14,149 nt of DNA, taken from NCBI GenBank assembly GCA_024653385.1, contig JANLFZ010000098.1:1037-15185 (forward strand), written 5' to 3'. Made by a program: the position numbers and the translations under genes. The stretch is from Thermoguttaceae bacterium (lineage in GTDB: Bacteria; Planctomycetota; Planctomycetia; Pirellulales; Thermoguttaceae). The notes below the pieces were generated by a model, which worked only from the letters and a program-made list of their open reading frames with translations, was not told where the DNA came from and did not search any database. Positions within the stretch are counted from its first letter, which is position 1, and every line of letters starts with the position of its first letter. This document shows, piece after piece, positions 7,364 to 14,149 of this stretch.

Positions 7364-8181
7364 TCGATGATGACCCGGAAGTTCGGGAGATGGTTGCGGA
7401 GATCCTGGATTCCCTCGGGCACCGCTATGACATGGCCACGTGCCAAGAGGAGGCCCGCGAGCTGCTCTGCGGCAAGCGGTACTCGTATTATCTGGTGGAC
7501 CTGGAGATTCCGGTCCGCACGGGCAAGGGCCTGCCCCGCATCCAGAACGGCGAGAACCTGATCGCGGAGATCATCCAGCAGCGAGGCACGCGGAAGGAGC
7601 CGATCATCGTCATCACCGGGCATGGCAAGCAAGGCCCGGCGCTGGCCGTCCGGATGATGAAACTGGGGGCGGCGGACTATGTGACCAAGCCGTTCCCGCC
7701 GACGGGCGAGACGCTGGACAAGGCCATTCGAGAGGCACTTGGCAAGGCGAGTGAAGATGTCGCGATGACATGTGGGCATAACACCACTGCGTCAAGAGCG
7801 GCGGTCCCGTTCGAGGGTGGCAGAATGGTGTTCTTCCACGACCGCGTGGAGTTGTGTGGCGCGACGATCATCAAGGGTCACGTTCGCATCCGAAAAATTC
7901 TCGATCGGTTGCGGCAACAGCGGCCCGGCGGGCGATTCGTGGCCTACAGCGGGGCGAAGTTGGCACGTGAGCTGGAAATCGTGGCGGGACAGAACGCGAT
8001 TGCCGAGGCGATCAGAGATTTCCGCGACGAGGTATTCGACGCGCTGAAGGCGAGGGGAATTACGTGCGGCCGCCAGGATGTCATCCGCAGCGGCGGCTGC
8101 GGCTATCGGCTTGCCGAGTGGATCGTAGTCGAGGATGGGGAGGAGCAAGCGGCCCAAACCGGCCGACGTGGCGCCAAGTAA
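7342..8181 (+). CDS. Response regulator with receiver domain and atypical C-terminal winged helix
   Basis: A 279-residue protein starting at ATG 7342, with GGAG at 7331-7334. The frame is open further upstream inside the kinase gene, but only this start gives a proper receiver domain. Residues 1-130 are the receiver: acidic cluster D9-D11 (VIDDDPE), phosphoacceptor D53 (YYLVDLEIP), T92 (VITGHG), and K116 (YVTKPF). The loop after D53 (PVRTGKGLPRIQNGE) is longer than usual. Residues about 150-265 have the feel of an OmpR-like winged helix: IRKILDRLRQQRP, then EAIRDFRDEVFDALKARG, then VIRSGGCGYRLAEW, where RSGGCGYRL recalls the wing of OmpR-type domains. The rest of this C-terminal domain matches no standard output domain that I recognise. 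It is the last gene of the overlapping operon and presumably receives phosphate from the kinase at 6191. Three ATGCA motifs just downstream are a possible binding site. Confidence 0.88.
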   Translation: MPHEALVIDDDPEVREMVAEILDSLGHRYDMATCQEEARELLCGKRYSYYLVDLEIPVRTGKGLPRIQNGENLIAEIIQQRGTRKEPIIVITGHGKQGPALAVRMMKLGAADYVTKPFPPTGETLDKAIREALGKASEDVAMTCGHNTTASRAAVPFEGGRMVFFHDRVELCGATIIKGHVRIRKILDRLRQQRPGGRFVAYSGAKLARELEIVAGQNAIAEAIRDFRDEVFDALKARGITCGRQDVIRSGGCGYRLAEWIVVEDGEEQAAQTGRRGAK

Positions 8182-8187
8182 AACGGC

Positions 8188-8218
8188 TTGATGCAGACTG
8201 ATGCATAGCGATGCAAGC
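8188..8218 (+). repeat. Three ATGCA motifs at exact 10-bp spacing
   Basis: ATGCA occurs at 8191, 8201 and 8211, each preceded by TTG, CTG or GCG, so the repeat unit is roughly nTGATGCAnn. A pitch of one helical turn is what OmpR/PhoB-type winged helices recognise in tandem. The array begins 10 bases after the response-regulator stop and lies about 85 bp before a tRNA-like remnant. It could be an operator for the regulator, or arm-type binding sites for a lost integrase. Confidence 0.5.
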
Positions 8219-8303
8219 TGAAAAGCACCACGGGAAGCACCCGCGATCATCCGTGTCGCCCGAAGCTTTGAGGACGTTTCGGCTTGTGGAGTGGGCCGAC
8301 CCA

Positions 8304-8346
8304 CCTTCGGAGCCGAAGGTTCCGCGTTCGAATCGCGGCGGGGATA
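8304..8346 (+). other. tRNA 3'-end-like sequence, probable attachment-site remnant
   Basis: The order of structures is that of the 3' part of a tRNA with a long variable arm (Ser-like). A hairpin CCTTCG-GAGC-CGAAGG (8304-8319) is followed by TT, a perfect T-arm CCGCG-TTCGAAT-CGCGG (8322-8338), and a seven-base acceptor-type strand CGGGGAT (8339-8345) with an A as discriminator. No matching 5' acceptor strand, D-arm or normal anticodon loop is found upstream, so this is not a complete tRNA gene. Such 3' fragments are typically left at the distal end of elements integrated into tRNA genes. In this orientation the element would lie to the left and the resident chromosome to the right, which fits the gene content. 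Confidence 0.5.
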
Positions 8347-8696
8347 TTGACTTACAACGACAAGCGTCCTTTCTGGCATGCTTGGGGGCAGAGGTGGGGC
8401 TTCGCCAAGATAGACCCGGTTGTGCTGTGGTGAGGGGCCAGTGTCTGCCGTGCCGACGCTCGGTTCGGAGAGAGCGGTCGCCGTAGCCGCGTGGGTTTTC
8501 TTCGAGATTCGAAGGCGGCTCTTCTGGTTTTCGCGATTCCTCGATCGCGGCCGATCGCGGCTCCTTTGACGCGCGGGGGTGTTGAGGTGCATCCGGGGTC
8601 ATGTGCTTCCCCCGATGCCTCTTTTGGGAAGTCCGCCCGTGCGTGTCTCGACGTGCCCACTTGCCAAGGGGCAGCCGGGGGCCAACAATCAGGGGT
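8347..8696. other. Region without a recognisable gene upstream of the membrane-protein cluster
   Basis: About 350 bp with no convincing coding sequence. Visible items are a 6-bp inverted repeat CTTCGA-gat-TCGAAG (8500-8514) without a T-tract, and a short tandem repeat of CGATCGCGG (8542-8550 and 8552-8560). TTGACT at 8347-8352 lacks a good -10 partner. The promoter of the downstream genes is presumably here but cannot be fixed. Confidence 0.4.
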
Positions 8697-9008
8697 ATGC
8701 TCATCCCGCAATTCACGATCCGTTGGCTCTTGGGGGTGACTGCCGTCTCGGCCGTCGTGTTTACGATCGTGGGGTTGGCGGTCCGGGGAAGTGCCTGGGC
8801 GCAGGGCGTCTCGGCGGCGTTCGTCGCACTCGCCTTGGCGATGCTCGTCTATGCCCTGCTGTTTGGCGTGGTCTGGCTTCTCGCCGAGGCGAAGGCCAAA
8901 CTGGGCAAAGGCGAGCCGGGCGGATCGCCCTTCGGAGCGGATCCGGTCGTCCCGAACCCGCCGACCGACGATGGTCGGCCCCAAGATCCGCCGGTGGTCT
9001 GCGAATGA
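8697..9008 (+). CDS. Small two-helix membrane protein, planctomycete-type hypothetical
   Basis: A 103-residue protein starting MLIPQFTIRWLLG at ATG 8697. The frame is open further upstream, but the hydrophobic helix and familiar opening begin here. An AGGGG at 8691-8695 is too close to be an ideal ribosome-binding site, so the start is judged mainly on the protein. Two membrane segments are evident, about residues 9-29 (LLGVTAVSAVVFTIVGLAV) and 36-62 (rich in A, L and V, ending FGVVWLL). A polar, proline-rich tail follows (NPPTDDGRPQDPP). It resembles small conserved membrane proteins seen in Pirellulales, for which I know no function. It ends 34 bases before the large membrane protein gene and is probably in the same transcript. 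Confidence 0.75.
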   Translation: MLIPQFTIRWLLGVTAVSAVVFTIVGLAVRGSAWAQGVSAAFVALALAMLVYALLFGVVWLLAEAKAKLGKGEPGGSPFGADPVVPNPPTDDGRPQDPPVVCE

Positions 9009-9042
9009 GTTTCAGGCTGGGCAAGCAATCCGTTGGGCAACC

Positions 9043-11445
9043 ATGAATGCTGACCCGAGGACCCGCCGGAACCTGGTGCCGTGGCGTCTATTCGGCCGCG
9101 GGCACGATGCGGTGCGCGCCGGGTGGGGTCCCCGGCCTTTCGAGGCGGCGCGATCTGCATTGCAGTCTGCACGAGCCATCCTCGCGGCGGCGCTTGTCGC
9201 GTGGATCGGCATCGGCGCGGCGGCCTGGGGCGAGTCGGGCCGCGTCCACGTGGCCATGGGCGCGGGCTTGCGCGTGACCTTCGATGCCACGTGGGTCTTC
9301 GGTACGGGCTACCGCCCCGTGCGCATCGACATCCAGCCCACGGCGCCGGCCACCACCGACCGGACGGTGACCGTGGTCATTCATGCCGGACAGACCAGCA
9401 GCGAACGCTTCGACGTGGTCGCGATGGAGGCCATCGAGGTTCCCCAAGGTGCTGGGCGGGTCGAGGCCGTCGTGTCGATCCCGCCTTCCGCGGCCGTGGA
9501 CTACCGCATCCAGGTATTCGAGGACGGAGACGAAGTCCCCTCCCTGTCGCAGCCGGTCTCGACCAGCTATGACGCTTGGAACCAGACCACCGGGTTATTT
9601 CCCCGCATCCTAGTGGTTTCGAACAACGCGCCCGACACGCGCGCGTTGAGTGAGGCCCTGTTGGCCGGCGTGGATTTGAACCGGCTGTACATTCCGGGAA
9701 TGGTGTCGCGTGTTCCTTCGGGCGGTGGCACGGCGACGCGTGTCGTGCCGCCGCTCTGGTCGGTAATCTCGCGTCCCCGCACTGAACTGCCGCGTCGGTG
9801 GATCGATCTGACGAGCCTGGACATCGTCTGTATTCCGCTGGACGACCTCGCGTGGTTGCAGGCCCGGGAAACGGCTGCCTTTCGGGCCCTTGTCGAGTGG
9901 ACCTCGGCAGGCGGCAATCTGGTGGTTTCCGGGGTGGGCGACCAAGGAGAACGACTCGGTGAGTTGGAATCGCTTTTGCGCCTAGAGCCGCAGACCGGCA
10001 AGACCGGCTCGAAACCGTGGGGATGGAGGGAGCCCGACCGAACGCACTTCAACAGCCCGTTGCCGGGCGCCCGGTTCCTCCCGGCCCCGCCCGTCTTGGC
10101 CCCGGAAAAAGTGGCCCCAGCGGCGATCCAATCCATGGTGGCGCAGCCGAGTGCCCTGCCGGACGACGTGGTATTCCTGGGGCCCGACGGCCAATCGGTG
10201 GGACCACAGGCGGGCAGCCCGGCGGCGCCGGGCGCCAAGGCGCCATCGCCCCCGGCCCCACCGGCCAAGAGCCCGTTCCGCCTTCGGTCCTACAATCTGG
10301 GGCTGGTGGTGGCGATGGGCCCCGCCGACGCCTTTCAGGCGTCGCGCCACGAATGGAACTGGCTGCTCAATGCGATCGGCTTTGAACGGTGGCAGTGGGA
10401 CCGGCGCCATGGGCTCTCGCTTGTCGAATACAATCCCGATTTCTTCAATTTCCTGATTCCCGGCGTGGGGTTGGCCCCGGTGCTCTCGTTCGAGGTCTTG
10501 ATCACGCTGTTCGTCTTGGCGGTTGGGCCGGTGAACTATTTCCTGCTGCGGCGATGGAAGCGGCTCCATCTCTTGGTGGTCACCGTGCCCGCCAGCGCGG
10601 CCGCCGTGACGCTGGCGCTATTCGCCTACGCGATCCTGGCCGACGGCCTGGGCACCCGGGTGCTGGTGCGAAGCCTGACGCGCATCGACCAGCGTCAGCG
10701 TCAGGCCGTTTGCTGGACGAGGCTATCGTACTACGCGGGATTGGCCCCCAGCGGCGGGATGCGGTTTCCGTCCGATGTGATGGTCGTCCCCTACGAGGCC
10801 TCTCCCGGCGACCGCGCCGAAGGGACCTTCCGAGGGCGGACGCTCGTTTGGGAAGCCGACGGGCAATGGATGCGGTCCGGGTGGTTGCGGTCGCGCACGC
10901 CGACGCAACTGCTGACCGTGCGCGCCCGGCCCACGGCGATCGGTGTCGAGATCGCGGGGTCGGACTCGGGCGGCATGGAGGCGCGGAACCGGCTGGGCAC
11001 TCGCGTCGATTACCTGCTGGTGCGTGCGGAGGACGGCCGGTATCTTGCCGCCCGGAACATCGAAATCGGCCAGGCGGCCGCCTTGGAGCCGGTCGACCCG
11101 GCCACGGGGGTCGAGCCGATCCGCACGGCGTCCGGCGCATTGGACCCGACGGTCCCGAAGCAGGGCACAAGCGCGCGGCAGTGGACGACCGGCTACTCGA
11201 GACGGCGATGGAACCCCTATCCTGGGTACAATCTCTTTGGCGCTTCGATCGGCCCACCACCGACCAGCCGCACCAGCCGCATGGAAAGCGCCATCGCGGT
11301 CGTCTGCGGCCAGACGGCAGGCCCCAACGATTGTCTCGAACCGGGCAGCTACGTGGCGATCGTGGAACGTTCGCCCGAGGTGGAGTTGGGCATCCCGGCG
11401 GTCAAGGAAGAGCGCGGGACACACGTGGTGATTGGCGCGTGGTGA
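9043..11445 (+). CDS. Large membrane-anchored protein with GATase-like domain, partner of the ABC genes
   Basis: About 800 residues from the ATG at 9043. The frame is open to 8791 but that part overlaps the preceding gene. No clear ribosome-binding site is seen, so the start is moderate. A hydrophobic stretch at about 45-61 ending GAAAWG could be a signal peptide or anchor. A beta-rich region follows. Residues about 230-300 have an alpha/beta fold with SLDIVCIPLDDLAWL and FRALVEWTSAGGNLVVSGVG, reminiscent of glutamine-amidotransferase-like domains that lack catalytic residues in transport-associated proteins. A proline/alanine-rich linker lies at about 389-411. Two membrane helices lie at about 484-503 (FEVLITLFVLAVGPVNYFLL) and 509-531, followed by a large extracytoplasmic C-terminal domain. 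Immediate downstream linkage to an ABC ATPase and permease suggests a role as an accessory subunit of an export or envelope system (inferred). Confidence 0.78.
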   Translation: MNADPRTRRNLVPWRLFGRGHDAVRAGWGPRPFEAARSALQSARAILAAALVAWIGIGAAAWGESGRVHVAMGAGLRVTFDATWVFGTGYRPVRIDIQPTAPATTDRTVTVVIHAGQTSSERFDVVAMEAIEVPQGAGRVEAVVSIPPSAAVDYRIQVFEDGDEVPSLSQPVSTSYDAWNQTTGLFPRILVVSNNAPDTRALSEALLAGVDLNRLYIPGMVSRVPSGGGTATRVVPPLWSVISRPRTELPRRWIDLTSLDIVCIPLDDLAWLQARETAAFRALVEWTSAGGNLVVSGVGDQGERLGELESLLRLEPQTGKTGSKPWGWREPDRTHFNSPLPGARFLPAPPVLAPEKVAPAAIQSMVAQPSALPDDVVFLGPDGQSVGPQAGSPAAPGAKAPSPPAPPAKSPFRLRSYNLGLVVAMGPADAFQASRHEWNWLLNAIGFERWQWDRRHGLSLVEYNPDFFNFLIPGVGLAPVLSFEVLITLFVLAVGPVNYFLLRRWKRLHLLVVTVPASAAAVTLALFAYAILADGLGTRVLVRSLTRIDQRQRQAVCWTRLSYYAGLAPSGGMRFPSDVMVVPYEASPGDRAEGTFRGRTLVWEADGQWMRSGWLRSRTPTQLLTVRARPTAIGVEIAGSDSGGMEARNRLGTRVDYLLVRAEDGRYLAARNIEIGQAAALEPVDPATGVEPIRTASGALDPTVPKQGTSARQWTTGYSRRRWNPYPGYNLFGASIGPPPTSRTSRMESAIAVVCGQTAGPNDCLEPGSYVAIVERSPEVELGIPAVKEERGTHVVIGAW

Positions 11446-11527
11446 AGGCATCGCATGGATGCCCGGCGGCGGATCGAGGCTTCGTCCCGGGCGTGGGGAA
11501 GAGACGAGGCGAACTGGGAGAATGGCG

Positions 11528-12475
11528 ATGTCTGGTGGCCGGGCAATGATCGAGTTGGTCCACCTGCGGCGCTGGTTCGGGACGACCCGCGCGGTCGATG
11601 ACGTGACGTTCGAGGTCCGCCAGGGCCAGGTGTTCGGCTACATCGGCCCGAACGGCGCGGGAAAGACGACCAGCATGCGCATTCTCGCGACGCTCGATGT
11701 GCCCAACGGCGGCGACGCGTTCGTCGACGGCTTCTCGGTTGTCAACGATCCCGACCGCGTGCGGCGCCGCTTGGGCTTCATGCCCGACTCGTTCGGCACC
11801 TACGCCAACGTGAATGTCGAGGAGTACCTCGATTTCTATGCTCGCGCGTACCACCTGCGGGGCCAAGAGCGCCGCCAGGCGGTCCGCCGGGTAATGGAGT
11901 TTACCGGTCTGGACGCGCTGGCGGAGAAACCGACCAACGGATTGTCCAAGGGCATGAGGCAGCGCCTCTGCCTGGGGCGGACCATGATCCACGATCCGCC
12001 GGTGCTCGTGCTCGACGAACCTGCCGCGGGCCTCGATCCTCGCGCCCGCATCGAACTGCGCGAGATGATCCGCGCGTTGGCCCGCGAGGGCAAGACGGTC
12101 CTCATCAGCTCGCATATCCTCACCGAGTTGGCCGAGATGTGCGACGTGGTGGGCATCCTCGAGCGCGGCAAGCTGGTCGCCGTGGGCACGGTCGAGGAGA
12201 TCCAGAAGCAGCACGAGACCCCGCAGAACGTGGTCGAAGTCCGCTTGCTCGACGGTGTCGATCGGCTGGCGGCCTGGCTGGCCCAACGGGCCGGCGTCCA
12301 CCAGGTCCAGGTTCAAGGGTGCCAGGCGCGGTTCGTTCACGCCGGCGGCCCCGAGGAGCAGGCCGAGTTGCTCCGGGCCATGGTGCTGGCCGGCTTCCCG
12401 GTGGTGGACTTCGGCAGCCGGCGCCACTCGCTGGAAGACGTGTTCATGAAAGTCACCAAGGGGCTCGTCCAATGA
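11528..12475 (+). CDS. ABC transporter ATP-binding protein
   Basis: A 315-residue nucleotide-binding subunit that powers the membrane partner encoded next. Of the in-frame ATGs at 11522, 11528 and 11546, the one at 11528 has GGGAG (11516-11520) at 7 bases and is preferred. Walker A is GPNGAGKTT, the signature is LSKGMRQRLCLG, Walker B is VLVLDEPAAGLDP, and the H-loop is LISSHILTELAEMCD. All are intact, so the ATPase should be active. The order and sequence match the drug/antibiotic-exporter and GldA/NatA-like group. The last 80 residues form the usual C-terminal extension, ending HSLEDVFMKVTKGLVQ. The stop overlaps the permease start (ATGA at 12472-12475), giving translational coupling. The transported substrate cannot be read from the sequence. 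Confidence 0.95.
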   Translation: MSGGRAMIELVHLRRWFGTTRAVDDVTFEVRQGQVFGYIGPNGAGKTTSMRILATLDVPNGGDAFVDGFSVVNDPDRVRRRLGFMPDSFGTYANVNVEEYLDFYARAYHLRGQERRQAVRRVMEFTGLDALAEKPTNGLSKGMRQRLCLGRTMIHDPPVLVLDEPAAGLDPRARIELREMIRALAREGKTVLISSHILTELAEMCDVVGILERGKLVAVGTVEEIQKQHETPQNVVEVRLLDGVDRLAAWLAQRAGVHQVQVQGCQARFVHAGGPEEQAELLRAMVLAGFPVVDFGSRRHSLEDVFMKVTKGLVQ

Positions 12476-14106
12476 ACCCCATTGCCGAAACGACACCGGT
12501 CGATGGGTCCCAGCGGGCCGCACCCTCCGGCCGATGGTGGCAGTCGATCGACCGCCTCACCGAGCGGCTGGGCGACCTGCTCAATCCGATCCTCGTCAAG
12601 GAGGCCCGGCAGGCCCTGAAGAGCCGGCAGTTCGCCACGGTGTTCGGGCTGCTGCTGGTGTTCATTTGGGGGACGTCGCTGGTGGGCCTGGGGATCATGG
12701 GACCGGACGCATCGTACGGCGCCTACGGGCCGAACATGTTCTTCGCGTACTACATGGCTCTGGCTGCCGCGTTGCTGGTCATCGTGCCCTTCAGCGCATT
12801 CCGCTCGCTGGCCGTCGAGCAGGAGGACCGCACCTACGAACTGCTCTCGATCACGGCCTTGGGCCCCCGGCAGATCATCAGCGGCAAGCTGGGAAGCGCC
12901 GCGGTCCAGATGATCATCTACCTCTCGGCCATCTCGCCCTGCCTGGCGTTCACCTATATGCTCCGCGGGATCGACTTCCCAACGATCCTGTTCCTCCTGT
13001 TCTGGACAATACTCCTTTCGTTGGGGCTGTCGGCCGTGGGGCTGCTTCTGGGAACCTTGACCCATCAGAAGCACCTGCAGGCTGGGCTCTCGGTCGCGGG
13101 GGTGGTCGGGCTATTGATCGCCTTCGGCCTGGTATGCACGAGCACTGCGGACTTGCTTTTCTACGGCCCGCTCGATTTCGCCGACCCCGATTTCTGGCTG
13201 GTCAACGCAATCCTCCTGACCACGTATCTCTCGTACTTCGCCCTGGTGTTCTACGCCGCCGTGGCTCAGATCACGTTCGCTAGCGACAATCGCTCGACGC
13301 GGCTGCGCGTGATCATGCTCGTGCAGTTCCTGCTCGCCACCGCGTGGTTCGGCTACGGATGGTTCGGGCCGGCACGGCGCGAGGCGGAACTCCTGTTCGG
13401 CTATGCCGTGGTCGCGGGGATCCACTGGTTCGCGATGGGCGTTTTCATGACGGGCGAGTCGCCCGACCTGTCGCTGCGCGTCCGGCGAGGCTTGCCCCAG
13501 AGCTTCCTGGGGCGCATGTTCCTCACGTGGTTCAACCCAGGGCCCGCAACCGGATATGTCTACGCGATCGGCGGGGCCCTGACCGCGGGAATTTTGACGC
13601 TGGCCGCCCTGCCTTACGCCACGACGCGGTGGGCACGCATCGCCGACGTGGTCCCCATGTTCTGTGCATTCGGATTCTGCTACCTGGTGATCTACCTCGG
13701 CGTGGGACTCTTGATCCTTCGGGTGCTTCGGAAGTTCTTCCCGATCAGCGTATTGGCCTCGGTGCTGCTCCACACGATCATGATCTTCTTCGGGTGCGCG
13801 CTGCCGATGATTCTGTCGGAACTGATGCCCGGCTGGAGGGGCTACAACCTGCTCCAGTTCGCCAACTTCGCGTGGACGCTCGCGGAGATCGTCGATCAGG
13901 GGAGCAATTTCGCCTACGCGGGATCGCTGATGGTGATCCTCCCGAGCGTCGCGGCCGCGGTATTCGCACTGAACGTGCCGGGGGTGATCCGCGAGTTGCA
14001 GTACGTGCGGGTCGCGGCGCCGGCCCGGGTAGTCGAAGAGGACGAGGCCCTGGCCGCGGCGGTCACGCCTCCCAGACCGCCCCAACCAGCCAGCCCCTGG
14101 GACTGA
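12472..14106 (+). CDS. ABC transporter permease, multi-spanning membrane protein
   Basis: A 544-residue integral membrane protein that starts in the 4-bp ATGA overlap with the ATPase gene. The frame is open further upstream but that would run through the ATPase gene. The N-terminal cytoplasmic part carries NPILVKEARQALKSRQF, a motif common to ABC-2-type permeases of planctomycetes. About ten to twelve hydrophobic segments follow, for example FATVFGLLLVFIWGTSLVG, MALAAALLVIVPFSAF, TILFLLFWTILLSLGLSAVG, and several between about 340 and 500. EQEDRTYELLSITALGPRQI after the second helix is the typical coupling segment that contacts the ATPase. The C-terminal tail is short and proline-rich. With the ATPase and the GATase-like protein it probably forms one complex; the substrate is unknown. 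Confidence 0.9.
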   Translation: MNPIAETTPVDGSQRAAPSGRWWQSIDRLTERLGDLLNPILVKEARQALKSRQFATVFGLLLVFIWGTSLVGLGIMGPDASYGAYGPNMFFAYYMALAAALLVIVPFSAFRSLAVEQEDRTYELLSITALGPRQIISGKLGSAAVQMIIYLSAISPCLAFTYMLRGIDFPTILFLLFWTILLSLGLSAVGLLLGTLTHQKHLQAGLSVAGVVGLLIAFGLVCTSTADLLFYGPLDFADPDFWLVNAILLTTYLSYFALVFYAAVAQITFASDNRSTRLRVIMLVQFLLATAWFGYGWFGPARREAELLFGYAVVAGIHWFAMGVFMTGESPDLSLRVRRGLPQSFLGRMFLTWFNPGPATGYVYAIGGALTAGILTLAALPYATTRWARIADVVPMFCAFGFCYLVIYLGVGLLILRVLRKFFPISVLASVLLHTIMIFFGCALPMILSELMPGWRGYNLLQFANFAWTLAEIVDQGSNFAYAGSLMVILPSVAAAVFALNVPGVIRELQYVRVAAPARVVEEDEALAAAVTPPRPPQPASPWD

Positions 14107-14111
14107 CCGCC

Positions 14112-14149
14112 ATGCCCCCGACGCGCCAGCGAGGGAACATACTAACCCG
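14112..14149 (+). CDS. Possible start of the next gene, cut by the window edge
   Basis: An ATG five bases after the permease stop opens a frame (MPPTRQRGNILT) that continues to the end of the window. Only twelve codons are visible and there is no clear ribosome-binding site, so this is tentative. The close spacing would fit a continued operon. Confidence 0.2.
   Translation, partial: MPPTRQRGNILT

Noticed and set aside
8304..8346. Complete tRNA gene
   Set aside because: No pairing 5' acceptor strand, D-arm, or seven-base anticodon loop with a T at position 33 could be built from the upstream sequence.
8081..8716. Minus-strand open frame across the tRNA-like region, containing PPRFERGTFGSEGG
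   Set aside because: This phrase is the familiar artefact of translating the antisense of a tRNA T-arm region. There is no ribosome-binding site and no protein-like composition elsewhere. It was useful only as a hint for the tRNA fragment.
13111..14085. Minus-strand open frame antisense to the permease
   Set aside because: The translation is rich in H, R, E and Q as expected for the complement of hydrophobic codons. The plus-strand membrane protein is clearly the real gene.
1..14149. CRISPR array
   Set aside because: No series of identical repeats of 24-40 bases with regular spacers was seen, and no cas-like gene.

Overview
The window is about 14 kb of GC-rich bacterial DNA. It most likely comes from a planctomycete of the Pirellulales type. 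That placement rests on recognising the style of the right-hand genes (a small two-helix membrane protein starting MLIPQFTIRWLLG, a large secreted or membrane protein with a GATase-like domain, an ABC ATPase and a multi-spanning permease). No database search was possible.

Left part (1-3798), mobile DNA. It opens inside a lambda-type phage portal gene that is cut off at about 971. A complete ISKra4-family insertion sequence follows (972-2660), with 21-bp imperfect terminal inverted repeats and an intact 501-residue transposase. Against its right end lies an IS630-family transposase gene on the minus strand. This gene is cut immediately after its catalytic glutamate and carries a one-base frame change near 3398-3402. 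The two sides of the ISKra4 element belong to different genes, so this is a rearrangement scar rather than a simple insertion.

Middle part (3799-8346). After a structured 460-bp leader comes a tightly overlapping three-gene operon: an SMC/RecN-like ATPase, a soluble histidine kinase with HEAT-like repeats, and a response regulator with an unusual C-terminal winged helix. This is the most interesting feature of the window. A DNA- or RNA-handling type of ATPase is translationally coupled to a cytoplasmic two-component system, apparently inside an integrated element. Right after the operon are three ATGCA motifs at an exact 10-bp pitch, then a sequence with the fold of a tRNA 3' end (variable arm, T-arm, acceptor strand). 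The latter is probably an attachment-site remnant that marks the right edge of the island.

Right part (8347-14149), probably resident chromosome. After about 350 bp without a clear gene come four co-directional genes: a small membrane protein, a large membrane-anchored protein with a GATase-like domain, an ABC ATPase, and an ABC permease that overlaps the ATPase gene by 4 bp. Together they look like one exporter or envelope system. A possible next start codon lies at 14112, at the window edge.
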